Source: DASWOJ01 sp964242415
Lineage (GTDB): Bacteria; Pseudomonadota; Alphaproteobacteria; Acetobacterales; Acetobacteraceae
Reading direction: 5' to 3'
Assembly: GCA_964242415.1 (NCBI GenBank)
Contig: CAXTAT010000012.1
Span: 62,001 to 126,000, forward strand
DNA length: 64,000 nt
Position numbers and translations under genes: made by a program. The notes beneath the pieces were generated by a model. The model saw nothing but the letters and a program-made list of their open reading frames with translations, searched no databases and was not told the DNA's origin. Shown one piece after another: positions 45,461 to 54,215 of the stretch (position 1 is its first letter; each line of letters opens with the position of its first letter).

Positions 45461-46465
45461 ATGGGCAAGGAACCGCTGCGGATCGGCATAGCAGGCGCTG
45501 GGCACTTCGGGCGCTTCCATGCCCTGAAGGTCGCCGCGAGCCGCCGGGCAGTGCTGGCCGGGCTATATGACCCCGACACCGCGCGCGCGGAAACCGTGGG
45601 CCGCGAGGCCAGGGCGCCAGCCCTGCCGCTCCCCGACCTGCTGGCCGCCTGCGACGCCTTGGTGATCGCCGCCCCGGCCGACGCGCACCACGCCCTGGCC
45701 GTGCAGGCCATGCAGGCCGGCCACCACGTGCTGATCGAGAAGCCCATCGCCGCCACCCTGGCCCAGGCCGACGAGCTGGCCGCCCTCGCCGCCACCTCAG
45801 GCGTCGTGCTGCAGGTCGGCCACCTGTTGCGCTACTCCGCCGAGCATGCCGCCATCAGCGCCCGCATCACCCGCCCGCTGTATATCGAGTGCGCCCGCAT
45901 CGCCCCCTTCAAGCCGCGCGGCACCGACGTATCGGTCATCCTCGACCTGATGATCCACGACCTCGACCTGGTGCTGGCCCTGGTCAGCAGCCCCATCAGC
46001 AGCGTCGATGCCCTGGGCGCCGCAGTCTCCAGCCTGCACGAGGACATCGCCAACGCCCGCGTGCGGTTCGAGAACGGCTGCGTCGCCGCCATCACCGCCA
46101 GCCGCATCTCGCTGAAGACCGAGCGCCGGATGCGCCTGTTCTCCGAGGAGGGCTACCTGTCCGCCGACTTCGTCACCCGCAAGCTGGTGATGGTCGGCCG
46201 CACCCGCGGCCTGCCGCTGCCCGGCACCGGCGGCTTCCGGCGCGAGGAGGTCGGCTGGACCGACGGCGACGCCATGGCCGCCGAGCACGAAGCTTTCGTC
46301 GCCTCCTGCCTGGACGGCGCCCCCGTGGTGGTCGATGCCGCGGCCGGGCGGCGCGCCCTGTCGGCGGCGCTGGCGGTCACCGACGGCATGGCCGCCTCAC
46401 GCCGCCTGGCGATGGCCTCCGGCCTGATTCAGGACGTCCAGCACCTCGCGGGCGGCGGCTTCTGA
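45461..46465 (+). CDS. Gfo/Idh/MocA-family NAD(P)-dependent oxidoreductase
   Basis: This 334-residue sugar-nucleotide-type dehydrogenase has the Rossmann motif GIAGAGHFGRFHALK near 9-23 and the family signature LIEKPIAATL near 93-102, with the catalytic Lys. The C-terminal domain contains LMIHDLDLVLALV with the conserved His. It converges on lpxB and overlaps it by 69 bases. In some bacteria a Gfo/Idh enzyme of this kind beside lpx genes (GnnA) oxidises UDP-GlcNAc for 3-amino lipid A; no GnnB transaminase is seen here. ATG at 45461 is preferred over an upstream ATG at 45386. Confidence 0.85.
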   Translation: MGKEPLRIGIAGAGHFGRFHALKVAASRRAVLAGLYDPDTARAETVGREARAPALPLPDLLAACDALVIAAPADAHHALAVQAMQAGHHVLIEKPIAATLAQADELAALAATSGVVLQVGHLLRYSAEHAAISARITRPLYIECARIAPFKPRGTDVSVILDLMIHDLDLVLALVSSPISSVDALGAAVSSLHEDIANARVRFENGCVAAITASRISLKTERRMRLFSEEGYLSADFVTRKLVMVGRTRGLPLPGTGGFRREEVGWTDGDAMAAEHEAFVASCLDGAPVVVDAAAGRRALSAALAVTDGMAASRRLAMASGLIQDVQHLAGGGF

Positions 46466-47563
46466 CGGCAGGCCGCACGGCGGGCGCAGGCTGTCCAGCA
46501 GCGTGCGGAACCCGTCCCGCTGCGCCTGGGCCATTGGGGCATCATGCAGCAGCGCCAGCGCGGTGCGGCTCAGCGTATCGGCCGTGCAGTTCTCCTGCAG
46601 CAGCTCCGGCACGAGGCGGCGGCCGGCCAGCAGGTTGACCATGGCGACATGCGGCACCTGGATCATGCGCCGGGCCATGACGGCGGTCAGCGGGTTGATG
46701 CGGTAGGCGACGGCCATCGGCACCCCGGCCAGCGCCAGCTCCAGCGTGGAGGTGCCGGATTTCGTCAGCGCGGCATTGGCGGCGGCGTAGGCGTCGTGCT
46801 TGTCGGCGACTTCGGTGACGATGATGGGCGGCACCGGCCAGTCGGCGGCCTTGCGCCGCACCACCTCGGCGACCACGGCGGATACCGGCAGCACCGGGCG
46901 CAGCGCCGGCTCCTGCTGGGCCAGGCGGCGCAGCGTGCGGCCGAACACCGGCAGCAGGCGCGGCGCCTCGGACCGGCGGCTGCCGGGCATCAGGATCAGC
47001 ACCGGCTGGTCCGGCGCAATGCCATGCGTGGCACGGAAGCGGGCGGCGTCGCCCCGGTCGGCGCCGGACTCCAGCACGGGGTGGCCTACGAAGGTCGCCT
47101 GCAGGCCGCGCTCGGCGAACCAGGCCGGCTCGAACGGCAGCAGGCACAGCAGGCGGTCCCACAAGCCCGGGTAGTGCTTCACCCGGTGCGCCCGCCATGC
47201 CCAGACCTGCGGCGCGACATAATGCACCCGCGGGATGCCCAGCCGTACGCAGGCGGCCAGGATGCGGTGCATGAAGCCGGGGCTGTCGATGGTGACGACG
47301 ACATCGGGCCTCAGCCAGGCGATGTCCGCCATGGTCTCGGCAAAGCGGCGGCGCAGCACCTGGATGCGCGGCAGCACCTCGATGATGCCCATGACGGACA
47401 GGTCGGCCATTGGATACAGGCTGTGGAACCCATGCTCCGCCATGCGCGCCCCGCCGACCCCGGCAAACTCGGCGTCCGCCCGCACGGCGCGGATGGCCCC
47501 GATCAGCCGCGCGCCCAGCACATCGCCGCTGGCCTCCCCGGCGACAACGTAAATCAAGGGCAT
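46397..47563 (-). CDS. lpxB: lipid-A-disaccharide synthase
   Basis: This 388-residue GT19 enzyme joins UDP-2,3-diacylglucosamine and lipid X. It starts PLIYVVAGEASGDVLGARLI, then has MGIIEVLPRI, VTIDSPGFMHRI and HYVAPQVWAWR, LLCLLPFEPAWF, and the donor-site segment KSGTSTLELAL near the C-terminus. The start is either ATG at 47563 or GTG at 47575; a 14-bp tandem duplication lies exactly on this region and duplicates the start context. No other lpx gene is in view, although lpxI-lpxB grouping is common in this class. Confidence 0.94.
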   Translation of the reverse strand: MPLIYVVAGEASGDVLGARLIGAIRAVRADAEFAGVGGARMAEHGFHSLYPMADLSVMGIIEVLPRIQVLRRRFAETMADIAWLRPDVVVTIDSPGFMHRILAACVRLGIPRVHYVAPQVWAWRAHRVKHYPGLWDRLLCLLPFEPAWFAERGLQATFVGHPVLESGADRGDAARFRATHGIAPDQPVLILMPGSRRSEAPRLLPVFGRTLRRLAQQEPALRPVLPVSAVVAEVVRRKAADWPVPPIIVTEVADKHDAYAAANAALTKSGTSTLELALAGVPMAVAYRINPLTAVMARRMIQVPHVAMVNLLAGRRLVPELLQENCTADTLSRTALALLHDAPMAQAQRDGFRTLLDSLRPPCGLPSEAAAREVLDVLNQAGGHRQAA

Positions 47564-47588
47564 GGGATCAGGCACATGGGATCAGGCA
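47561..47588. repeat. perfect 14-bp tandem duplication on the lpxB start
   Basis: CATGGGATCAGGCA is found at 47561-47574 and 47575-47588, followed by a third partial copy CATGGGA. The first copy contains the complement of the lpxB ATG. The second brings an alternative upstream GTG into frame. Confidence 0.9.
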
Positions 47589-47653
47589 CATGGGAAGGCG
47601 GGTTGCAGGCGGGCATGGCTGCCTGCATAGGGAGGGCAGGGCAGGGGTGCAAC

Positions 47654-47911
47654 ATGACCGGCTGGACCAAGGCCATCGGGATGCTCGCGGGATTGCTGAC
47701 CACGATAGCCTTCGTGCCGCAGGTGGTGCGGACCTGGAACAGCGGCAGCGCGCGGGAATCCAGCCTGCGGATGCTGCTGATGTTCGTCACCGGCGTCGGG
47801 CTGTGGCTGGCGTACGGGCTGATGTCGGGTTCGACGCCGATGATCCTCGCCAACACGGCCGCGCTGCTGCTGGCATCCTGCATCCTGTCCGCAAAGCTGC
47901 GCCACGCATGA
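47654..47911 (+). CDS. SemiSWEET-type small sugar transporter
   Basis: This 85-residue protein has three hydrophobic helices and the SemiSWEET features: GMLAGLLTTIAFVPQVVRTW near 9-28 with the Pro-Gln of the first helix, then SSLRMLLMFVTGVGLWLAYG and PMILANTAALLLASCIL. SemiSWEETs dimerise to carry sugars by facilitated diffusion. ATG at 47654 is 90 bases from the divergent lpxB. Its TGA overlaps the next ATG (ATGA). Confidence 0.88.
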   Translation: MTGWTKAIGMLAGLLTTIAFVPQVVRTWNSGSARESSLRMLLMFVTGVGLWLAYGLMSGSTPMILANTAALLLASCILSAKLRHA

Positions 47912-48213
47912 CCCTGCTGCACGTCACCACGGCGGACGCCTGGGCCGCCGGGCCGCCTGCCACGCCGGAGGGCGGCTTCCTGCACCTGTGCACCCCGGCG
48001 CAACTGCCGTTCGTGCTGGCCCGGCACTTCGCCGGGCACCTCGGGCTGGTGCTGCTGCATCTGGACCCCGCCGCGCTGGACGACGTGCGGTGGGAGGCGA
48101 GCGAGGCCGGGATGGACCCGTTCCCTCACCTCTACGGGCCGCTGCCCGCCACCGCCATCCAGCGGGTGACGCGACTGCCGCCCGGAGCGGCACAACCCAC
48201 GTCAGGCCATTAG
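47908..48213 (+). CDS. DUF952 domain protein
   Basis: This 101-residue protein matches the DUF952 pattern: EGGFLHLCTPAQLPFVLARHF, LLHLDPAALDDVRWE and FPHLYGPLPATAIQRVTRLP. DUF952 resembles a small ADP-ribosyltransferase-like fold, but activity has not been shown to my knowledge. It is translationally coupled to the SemiSWEET gene. Confidence 0.87.
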   Translation: MTLLHVTTADAWAAGPPATPEGGFLHLCTPAQLPFVLARHFAGHLGLVLLHLDPAALDDVRWEASEAGMDPFPHLYGPLPATAIQRVTRLPPGAAQPTSGH

Positions 48214-48246
48214 GCGCTTCGATCCTACGGCGTCAAAGGACATGCC

Positions 48247-49299
48247 ATGCGAATGAACAAGCTCGGCCGCACCGGCCTTTTCGTCTCCGAACTCTGCCTG
48301 GGCACCATGACCTTCGGCGGCGCCGGCGAGGTTTGGAGCAAGATGGGCGACCTCGACCAGGCCGGGGCCGAACGGCTGGTCGGCCGCGCCATCGAGGCCG
48401 GCATCAACTTCATCGACACCGCGGACGTGTACTCGGACGGCCTGTCCGAGGAGATTACCGGCCAGGCGCTCCGCAACCTGCAGGCGCCGCGCGACAGCAT
48501 CGTCGTCGCCACCAAGGGGTATGGCCCGACCGGCCCCGGCCCCAACGGCGGCGGCAACTCGCGCCTGCACCTCATCAGCGCGGTGAAGGCCAGCCTCAAG
48601 CGCCTGCAGCTCGATCACATCGACCTCTACCAGGTGCACGGCTTCGACCCGGCGACGCCCATCGAGGAAACCGTCCGCGCCCTGGACACCCTCGTGCAGC
48701 ACGGCCACGTCCGCTATGTCGGCGTATCCAATTGGGCCGCCTGGCAGGTCATGAAGGCCCTGGGCATCGCCGAGCGCCTCGGCCTGGCCCGGTTCGAGAG
48801 CCTGCAAGCCTACTACACCGTCGCCGGCCGCGACCTGGAGCGCGAGATCGTGCCGATGCTGCGCAGCGAGGGCGTGGGCCTGATGGTCTGGAGCCCCCTG
48901 GCCGGCGGCCTGCTCAGCGGCAAGTACAACCGCGAGCAGGAGGGTACTGCTGGCAGCCGCCGTGCCGTCCTGCCGTTCCCGCCCGTCGCGCACGACCGCG
49001 CCTTCGGCTGCATCGACGCCATGCGGCCCATGGCCGAGGCCCGCGGCGTGTCGGTGGCGCAGGTTGCCCTGGCCTGGCTGCTGCACCAGCGGGTGGTCAG
49101 CAGCGTCATCATCGGCGCCAAGCGGCTGGATCAGCTTGAGGACAACATCGGCGCGACGGAGGTGGAGCTGACGGCGGCGGAACTCGACGCCCTCGACCAG
49201 GTGAGCAGCCTACCCAAGGAGTACCCGGGCTGGATGTTCGAAGCGATGCCAAAACGGGCAAACCTGCTGGCGGCGGCGGGGCGCAGGGAGACGCGTTAA
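48247..49299 (+). CDS. aldo/keto reductase
   Basis: This 350-residue NADPH-dependent (beta/alpha)8 enzyme belongs to the YajO/Gpr-like group. The catalytic tetrad is visible as Asp57 (FIDTAD), Tyr62 (VYSDG), Lys90 (VVATKGYG) and His131 (YQVHGFD). Cofactor-binding VGVSNWAAWQV and SSVIIGAKRLDQLEDN are present. ATG at 48247 or 48253 starts it. Substrate is not evident; it stands 33 bases after the DUF952 gene. Confidence 0.92.
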   Translation: MRMNKLGRTGLFVSELCLGTMTFGGAGEVWSKMGDLDQAGAERLVGRAIEAGINFIDTADVYSDGLSEEITGQALRNLQAPRDSIVVATKGYGPTGPGPNGGGNSRLHLISAVKASLKRLQLDHIDLYQVHGFDPATPIEETVRALDTLVQHGHVRYVGVSNWAAWQVMKALGIAERLGLARFESLQAYYTVAGRDLEREIVPMLRSEGVGLMVWSPLAGGLLSGKYNREQEGTAGSRRAVLPFPPVAHDRAFGCIDAMRPMAEARGVSVAQVALAWLLHQRVVSSVIIGAKRLDQLEDNIGATEVELTAAELDALDQVSSLPKEYPGWMFEAMPKRANLLAAAGRRETR

Positions 49300-49340
49300 G
49301 CCGCGGCACGAGGCGTCGTCACGCCAACCGCTCCGGTCCC

Positions 49341-49457
49341 GAGCCGTGCCGTCATTGCGAGCCGCGCTTGCGGCGTGGCAATCCAGGGCCGCATTGACTG
49401 CCCTGGCCGCCCCTGGACTGCCGTGCCGAAGCCGGCTCGCAATGACGGCACGGCTCA
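49341..49457. repeat. GTCATTGCGAGCC inverted repeat, copy 3
   Basis: Arms of 23 bases, beginning GAGCCGTGCCGTCATTGCGA and ending in the exact complement at 49435-49457, are perfect. The inner parts GGCAATCCAGG and CCTGGACTGCC are also mirrored. It fills the gap between the aldo/keto reductase and the convergent hisI and would fold into a strong hairpin in RNA, so termination of both genes is plausible. Confidence 0.9.
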
Positions 49458-49486
49458 GGCGCGATCAGGCTTAAACACGGCTGCGA

Positions 49487-49894
49487 TCAACCGTCCGGGG
49501 CGGACGCGCTGGCATACAGCGCCTCCGCATCAACCAGCGGCTGGGTAATCTCCACCAGCAGGCCATCCCGCGCCGCCTGGTAGAAGCATGAACGCCGCCC
49601 GGTATGGCAGGCAACGCCGTGCTGATCGACCAGCAGCAGCACCGCATCGCCGTCGCAATCCACCCGCAGGTCCACCAGGCGCTGCGTCTGGCCGCTGGTC
49701 TCGCCCTTACGCCAGGGTGCGGAGCGGCTGCGGCTCCAATAGCAAGCCCGGCCGGTGGCAAGCGTCTCCGCCACGGCCGCCGCGTTCATCCAGGCCAGCA
49801 TCAGCACCTCCCCCGTGTCGTGCTGCTGCGCCACCGCCGCCACCAGCCCGTCCGCGTTGAAGCGCAGGGCGGCGATGACCGCGTCAGCCTGCAT
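49487..49894 (-). CDS. hisI: phosphoribosyl-AMP cyclohydrolase
   Basis: This 135-residue enzyme opens the purine ring of phosphoribosyl-AMP in histidine synthesis. It has EVLMLAWMNAAAVAETLATG near 29-48, YWSRSRSAPWRKGETSGQTQ, and the metal-binding VDCDGDAVLLLVDQHGVACH with the cysteines of HTGRRSCFY. ATG at 49894 is preferred over GTG at 49900. It overlaps the end of the metC-like gene by 11 bases and is the last gene of a leftward run. No other his gene is in view. Confidence 0.93.
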   Translation of the reverse strand: MQADAVIAALRFNADGLVAAVAQQHDTGEVLMLAWMNAAAVAETLATGRACYWSRSRSAPWRKGETSGQTQRLVDLRVDCDGDAVLLLVDQHGVACHTGRRSCFYQAARDGLLVEITQPLVDAEALYASASAPDG

Positions 49895-51119
49895 AGGCAC
49901 GCAGCACCGCCATGCCGCGATCCAGGTCCGCAGTCAGGTCCGCCACGTCCTCCAGCCCGATATGGAACCGCACGACCGGCCCGGCGAAGTTGCCGGTTCC
50001 CGCCGTTCGCGTCAGGTGCCCCGTCGTGGGCAGCACCAGGCTTTCGTAGCCGCCCCAGCTTGCGCCGATGCCGAACAGCTCCAGGCTGTCGATCATCGCC
50101 TGCGTCGCCAAGTCGCGGTATTGCGGCTGGAACTCCACGCCGAACAGGCTGCATGCGCCGGTGAAGTCGCGCTTCCACAGGGCATGGCCGGGTGCGCCGG
50201 GCAGGGCAGGGTGCAGCACCTGCGCAACCTCCGGCCGCGACGCGAACCACTCGGCAACCTCGATCCCCGACTGCATTTGCTGCCGCAGCCGCACGCCCAT
50301 GGTGCGGACACCGCGCAACGCCAGCCAGCAATCATCCGGGCTGGCATACTGGCCCAGCGACAGCGCCGTCATGCGGACGCGCTCCCAATCCTCATCGCTC
50401 GCCGTCGTGATGCTGCCCAGCAGCACGTCCGAGTGGCCGGCGACATACTTGGTCAACGCCTGGATCGACACATCGACGCCATGCTGGAACGGCTGGAAAA
50501 AGTGGATGCCCCAGGTGTTGTCCATCAGCACCTTGGCCCCGTGTGCATGCGCGACGGCGGCAAGGGCAGGGATGTCCTGCACCTCGAAGGTGTGGCTGCC
50601 GGGGGACTCGGTGTGGACGACCTTCGTGTTGGGCCGCAGCAGCGCCTGCAACCCGGCGCCGTCGATCTCGGGCGGGTAGTAGGTCGTGGTCACGCCCATC
50701 CGCGTCAGCAAGCCGTCGCAGAAGGCGCGGGTCGGACCGTAGGAACTGTCCGGCACCAGCACGTGGTCCCCAGCCCCCAGGTAGGCCAGCAACGGCGTGG
50801 TGACGGCAGCCAGGCCGGAGGAGACGATCTGGCAGCGGGTGCCGCCCTCGATCTCCGCCACCACGTCCTCCAGCGCATGGTGCGTGGGGCCACCCAGCAC
50901 GCCGTAGATCAGCGACTGCTCCAGCCGCTTCGCGCCCAGGCTCTTGCGGTCGGCGCAACTTGGATACAGCACGGTGGAGCCGCGGGCCACCGGCGGATTG
51001 ACGAAGCCATGGATGCGCGTGCCGGCGCGTCCGGCATGGGACAGGCGGGTGTTGAAGCCCATGCCGTGCTCCGTGTCATGGCCCAGGGGCGGGGCGCGTC
51101 CGGACTGGTCGTCGGGCAT
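49884..51119 (-). CDS. metC: cystathionine beta-lyase-like PLP enzyme
   Basis: This 411-residue Cys/Met-metabolism PLP enzyme has the phosphate-binding SSGLAAVTTPLLAYLGAGDH near 100-119, Asp200 in MDNTWG for the pyridine nitrogen and the Schiff-base Lys224 in ALTKYVAGHSDVL. The sequence resembles the MetC group of proteobacteria rather than MetB, so cleavage of cystathionine to homocysteine is favoured. ATG at 51119 shares one base with the upstream stop (TGATG). Its upstream neighbour encodes a mercaptopyruvate sulfurtransferase, a matching sulphur function. Confidence 0.89.
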   Translation of the reverse strand: MPDDQSGRAPPLGHDTEHGMGFNTRLSHAGRAGTRIHGFVNPPVARGSTVLYPSCADRKSLGAKRLEQSLIYGVLGGPTHHALEDVVAEIEGGTRCQIVSSGLAAVTTPLLAYLGAGDHVLVPDSSYGPTRAFCDGLLTRMGVTTTYYPPEIDGAGLQALLRPNTKVVHTESPGSHTFEVQDIPALAAVAHAHGAKVLMDNTWGIHFFQPFQHGVDVSIQALTKYVAGHSDVLLGSITTASDEDWERVRMTALSLGQYASPDDCWLALRGVRTMGVRLRQQMQSGIEVAEWFASRPEVAQVLHPALPGAPGHALWKRDFTGACSLFGVEFQPQYRDLATQAMIDSLELFGIGASWGGYESLVLPTTGHLTRTAGTGNFAGPVVRFHIGLEDVADLTADLDRGMAVLRAYAG

Positions 51120-51952
51120 CAGGTGGTCTCCTTGGGGGTGTCGGGCCGGCTGGCCCACTCGGTCCATGATCCGTCATATACGGCGCCCACGGGCAGGCCG
51201 GCGTGCTGCAGGGCCAGGGTCAAGATGGTCGCCGTGACCCCCGTGCCGCAACTGGTGACGACGGGCCGCGCGCCATCCGCGCCAGCCTCGGCCAGGACGG
51301 CGCGCAGGCGGTCCGGGTCCAGCATCGTGCCGTCCGGGTGCAGCAGCGCCGTGAAGGGCAGGCTGCCGCTGCCGGGCATGTGGCCGCTGGGCAGGCCGGG
51401 CCGCGGCTCCGGCGCGGTGCCGTCGAACCGCCCCTTGGGCCGGGCGTCCAGCACCACCGTCCCGGGGTCAACCCGCAGCATGTCGCCGATGCCGCGCAGC
51501 CGCGTGGCGCGGAACGTGGCCTGGAACGTGGCCGGGGGCGGGGTGCCGGGCGGCCCGGCCTCGACCGGCCGGTCCTCGCGCAGCCACTTGGGCAGCCCGC
51601 CATCCAGCACGGCCGCCTCGTCGTGCCCGAACAGCCCCATCATCCACCAGCCGCGCGGGGCGGAGGCGATGCCCTTCTGGTCGTAGAACACCACCCGGCT
51701 GCCGTTGGACACCCCGAGCGCACCCAGCATCCGCTCGAACCGCCCCGGCGACGGCACCATGTGGGGCAGCGTCGTGTCGGGGTCGGCAACCGCATCGATG
51801 TCGAAGAACCGCGCCCCCGGGATGTGCGCGCGGCCGAATTCCACCAGGCCGTCCTTGCCGTCCGTGGGCAAGTACTTGGTCGCGTCGAACACCAGCAGGT
51901 TTCCATCGTGCAGGTGGGCCGCGAGCCACTCGGTCGAGACCAGCGCGTCCAT
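51119..51952 (-). CDS. sseA: 3-mercaptopyruvate / thiosulfate sulfurtransferase
   Basis: This 277-residue enzyme has two rhodanese domains. The first, inactive one has ATKYLPTDGKDG and FGRAHIPGARFFDID. The catalytic one has Cys235 in TSCGTGVTA, the CG[ST]GVT loop typical of 3-mercaptopyruvate sulfurtransferases rather than thiosulfate rhodaneses. It transfers sulphane sulphur from 3-mercaptopyruvate. ATG at 51952 is one base after the AlaX stop. Confidence 0.9.
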   Translation of the reverse strand: MDALVSTEWLAAHLHDGNLLVFDATKYLPTDGKDGLVEFGRAHIPGARFFDIDAVADPDTTLPHMVPSPGRFERMLGALGVSNGSRVVFYDQKGIASAPRGWWMMGLFGHDEAAVLDGGLPKWLREDRPVEAGPPGTPPPATFQATFRATRLRGIGDMLRVDPGTVVLDARPKGRFDGTAPEPRPGLPSGHMPGSGSLPFTALLHPDGTMLDPDRLRAVLAEAGADGARPVVTSCGTGVTATILTLALQHAGLPVGAVYDGSWTEWASRPDTPKETT

Positions 51953-51953
51953 G

Positions 51954-52667
51954 CTAACCCTCCAGCGCCAGGGCGATGCGGCGGTTCTGCCGGCCCTTGT
52001 TCTCGATCTTCACCACCCGGACGGTGCCGACCTCCGCCGTGCTGGCAACGTGGGTGCCGCCGCAGGGCTGCAGATCGACCGGCGAGTCCCCGCCGATGCG
52101 GACCAGCCGCAGCCGCCCGGTCCCACGCGGCGGCTGCACCGACAGGGTGCGGACCAGGCCGGGGTTGCTGTCGAGCACCGCCTCGTCCACCCACTCCGTC
52201 GTCACCGGATGCGCGGCGGCGACCAGCGCGCGGAAGCCGTCCTCCAGCGCCTCGCGGCCCGGCGCCTCCGGCAGGTCGAAGTCCAGCCGCGACCGCTCGG
52301 CACCGATCTGCCCGCCGGTGACAGCGGCGCCGGGCAGCAGGCTGCACAGCAGGTGCAGGGCAGTGTGCATCCGCATCAGGGCGTGGCGGCGCGGCCAATC
52401 CAGGCTCGCCACGACTTCTGTGCCCAGCGGCGGCAGCACGCCATCAGGCGCAGGAAGGTGTAGGATGGCGGCGCCTTCGCCCTTCACCGCCTCGGTCACG
52501 GACACCTCGCCGCCGGGCCAGCGCAGCGTGCCGCTGTCGCCCGGCTGGCCGCCGCTGCGGGCATAGAACGGCGTGCGGTCCAGCACGATGCCCGCCGCGT
52601 CCGAGGACAGCACGACCGCCGCCGCCTCGCGCAGCGTGGAGTCGTCCAGGAACAGCCGCTCGGTCAT
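51954..52667 (-). CDS. AlaX-type trans-editing alanyl-tRNA hydrolase
   Basis: This 237-residue stand-alone editing protein hydrolyses Ser- or Gly-tRNA(Ala). It has the glycine-rich TPFYARSGGQPGDSG near 32-46, and all the zinc ligands: HTALH (His101, His105) and PCGGTHV (Cys202, His206). It is related to the AlaRS editing domain plus N-terminal barrel, without synthetase or C-Ala domain (AlaX-M size). ATG at 52667 overlaps the Nudix stop (ATGA). Confidence 0.92.
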   Translation of the reverse strand: MTERLFLDDSTLREAAAVVLSSDAAGIVLDRTPFYARSGGQPGDSGTLRWPGGEVSVTEAVKGEGAAILHLPAPDGVLPPLGTEVVASLDWPRRHALMRMHTALHLLCSLLPGAAVTGGQIGAERSRLDFDLPEAPGREALEDGFRALVAAAHPVTTEWVDEAVLDSNPGLVRTLSVQPPRGTGRLRLVRIGGDSPVDLQPCGGTHVASTAEVGTVRVVKIENKGRQNRRIALALEG

Positions 52668-53296
52668 GCCGCGGTCCACCGGGCCCGCAGCCAATCGCGC
52701 CGGGCGGCCAGCCACAGCAGCGCGATGGTGGTGACGGAATTCGGGTAATGCCCGGCGACGGCCTCCGCGATCACCGCCTCGGCCGGGCGCAGCCAGATGC
52801 GGATGTCCTCGTTCTCCGATCCCAGTCCGCCATAGCCGACCAAGCCATCCGGCCCGGCAGCCGGCGCCTTGATGCGGCCCGCAAACAGGGTGCACCGCTC
52901 ATCGGACGCGCCGGGCGTCAGCACGAAGTCGCCGATGGGCTCCAGCAGGTTGGCTTGCAGGCCCATCTCCTCCTTGGCCTCGCGCATGACGGTCGCGGCC
53001 GGGTCCTCGCCGGCGTCGCACATGCCGGCAGGGATCTCCATCATCACCGGCGGCACCCCGGCGGCAAGGGCGGGCAGGCGGAACTGCTCGATCAGCACGA
53101 CCTGGTCGGTATGGGGATCATAGGGCAGCACCGCCGCGGCCCGGCCGCGCACGAACAGCTCCCAGGTGCGCACTTTGGACATCTGCCCGTCGAACCGCCG
53201 GTTGCGGAAGCGGACCACGTCCACGTTGAACCGTCCCGACCAGGCGGTTTCACAAGACTCGATGCTGACGTCGGGATTGGGGGGCAGGTCGGCCAT
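52664..53296 (-). CDS. Nudix hydrolase, ADP-ribose pyrophosphatase-like
   Basis: This 210-residue protein has the complete Nudix box, GMCDAGEDPAATVMREAKEE at 91-110 plus MG, preceded by the dimer-forming strands TWELFVRGRAAAVLPYD. Downstream LTPGASDERCTLFAGRI matches the ADP-ribose pyrophosphatase (NudF) group. It hydrolyses ADP-ribose or another nucleoside diphosphate sugar. It starts 43 bases after the XRE regulator gene and heads a tightly packed run down to hisI. Confidence 0.88.
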   Translation of the reverse strand: MADLPPNPDVSIESCETAWSGRFNVDVVRFRNRRFDGQMSKVRTWELFVRGRAAAVLPYDPHTDQVVLIEQFRLPALAAGVPPVMMEIPAGMCDAGEDPAATVMREAKEEMGLQANLLEPIGDFVLTPGASDERCTLFAGRIKAPAAGPDGLVGYGGLGSENEDIRIWLRPAEAVIAEAVAGHYPNSVTTIALLWLAARRDWLRARWTAA

Positions 53297-53339
53297 GTCC
53301 CCTCCTTTAGCGGGACGGCGCCCGCCGGGCCACCCTCCG

Positions 53340-54215
53340 CTACGCGTTGGCGCCCAGCATCGCCCGCAGCCGCGACGCGGCGGTCGCCCCCTTGGTGGCG
53401 TCGCGCCACATCGCCTCCGCCACGCGCTGATGGCTGGCGACGGCCTCGTCGGCGCCAGTGATCATCGCAACGCCGGTCTGCATCGTCGGCGCCGTGTCGG
53501 CACGGAACGGATTCACCGCCAGCATCGCCCGGTCGCGCGAGCGCAGGATCTTGAACGACGCCGAGGGGTCCGGGCCGGCCAGCAGGCCGAACTGCAGGCC
53601 CATCGGCTCGGTCTCCATCAGGCCGGCGATGTGCTCGATCTCGGCCGCGGCCACCTTGCGGCACTGCTGGCGCAGGGGATCGGACAGCTTCAGGCCGCCC
53701 AGCAGGCCTTGGTCCAGGAACGCCCGGATCGATGACAGCGACAGCAGCGCGATGATGCCGGGCTTGCGCTGCAGGTACATCCGCTTGCGCGAGGCCAGGA
53801 TGCCCAGCACCTGGTCGGCGGCGGCACGCGACGCGGCCCGCTCGGCCGGCGCCTGCTCCGCCGTCTCCGCCAGCCCATCGGCCATCGTCCGGTCGAACTG
53901 GTCCGAGGTCGTGAGGTAGGCGAATGGGCCGAACACCTGCAGGATCTGGTCCGCGCTCTCCTCGATCTGCCGGATGCGCTCGAAGTAGCCGACCGACCGG
54001 CTGTAGTACTCCACGCCGATGCCGAGCAGCGACAGCGGCGACACCTTCAGCAGCTCCGCCAGCCGCTTGACGGTGTCGAGCTTGATGACCTCGCCCTTTT
54101 CGTATCGATAAAGCGCGGCGCGCGAAACGCCGAGGCGCGCTGCAATCTCCTCTGCACGCAACCCGGACTCGATCCGGTAGGCTCTCAACTGCTGGCCGAT
54201 CTCTGCAAACCGCAT
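53340..54215 (-). CDS. XRE-type helix-turn-helix regulator with C-terminal sensor-like domain
   Basis: This 291-residue regulator has an N-terminal Cro/CI-like domain (residues 4-62: IGQQLRAYRIESGLRAEEIA, then LGVSRAALYRYEKGEV) and a long mostly helical C-terminal domain of unknown ligand (90-285). An A/T-rich stretch at 54270-54345 upstream should hold its promoter. It lies at the head of the Nudix-AlaX-sseA-metC-hisI run and may control it. Confidence 0.86.
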   Translation of the reverse strand: MRFAEIGQQLRAYRIESGLRAEEIAARLGVSRAALYRYEKGEVIKLDTVKRLAELLKVSPLSLLGIGVEYYSRSVGYFERIRQIEESADQILQVFGPFAYLTTSDQFDRTMADGLAETAEQAPAERAASRAAADQVLGILASRKRMYLQRKPGIIALLSLSSIRAFLDQGLLGGLKLSDPLRQQCRKVAAAEIEHIAGLMETEPMGLQFGLLAGPDPSASFKILRSRDRAMLAVNPFRADTAPTMQTGVAMITGADEAVASHQRVAEAMWRDATKGATAASRLRAMLGANA

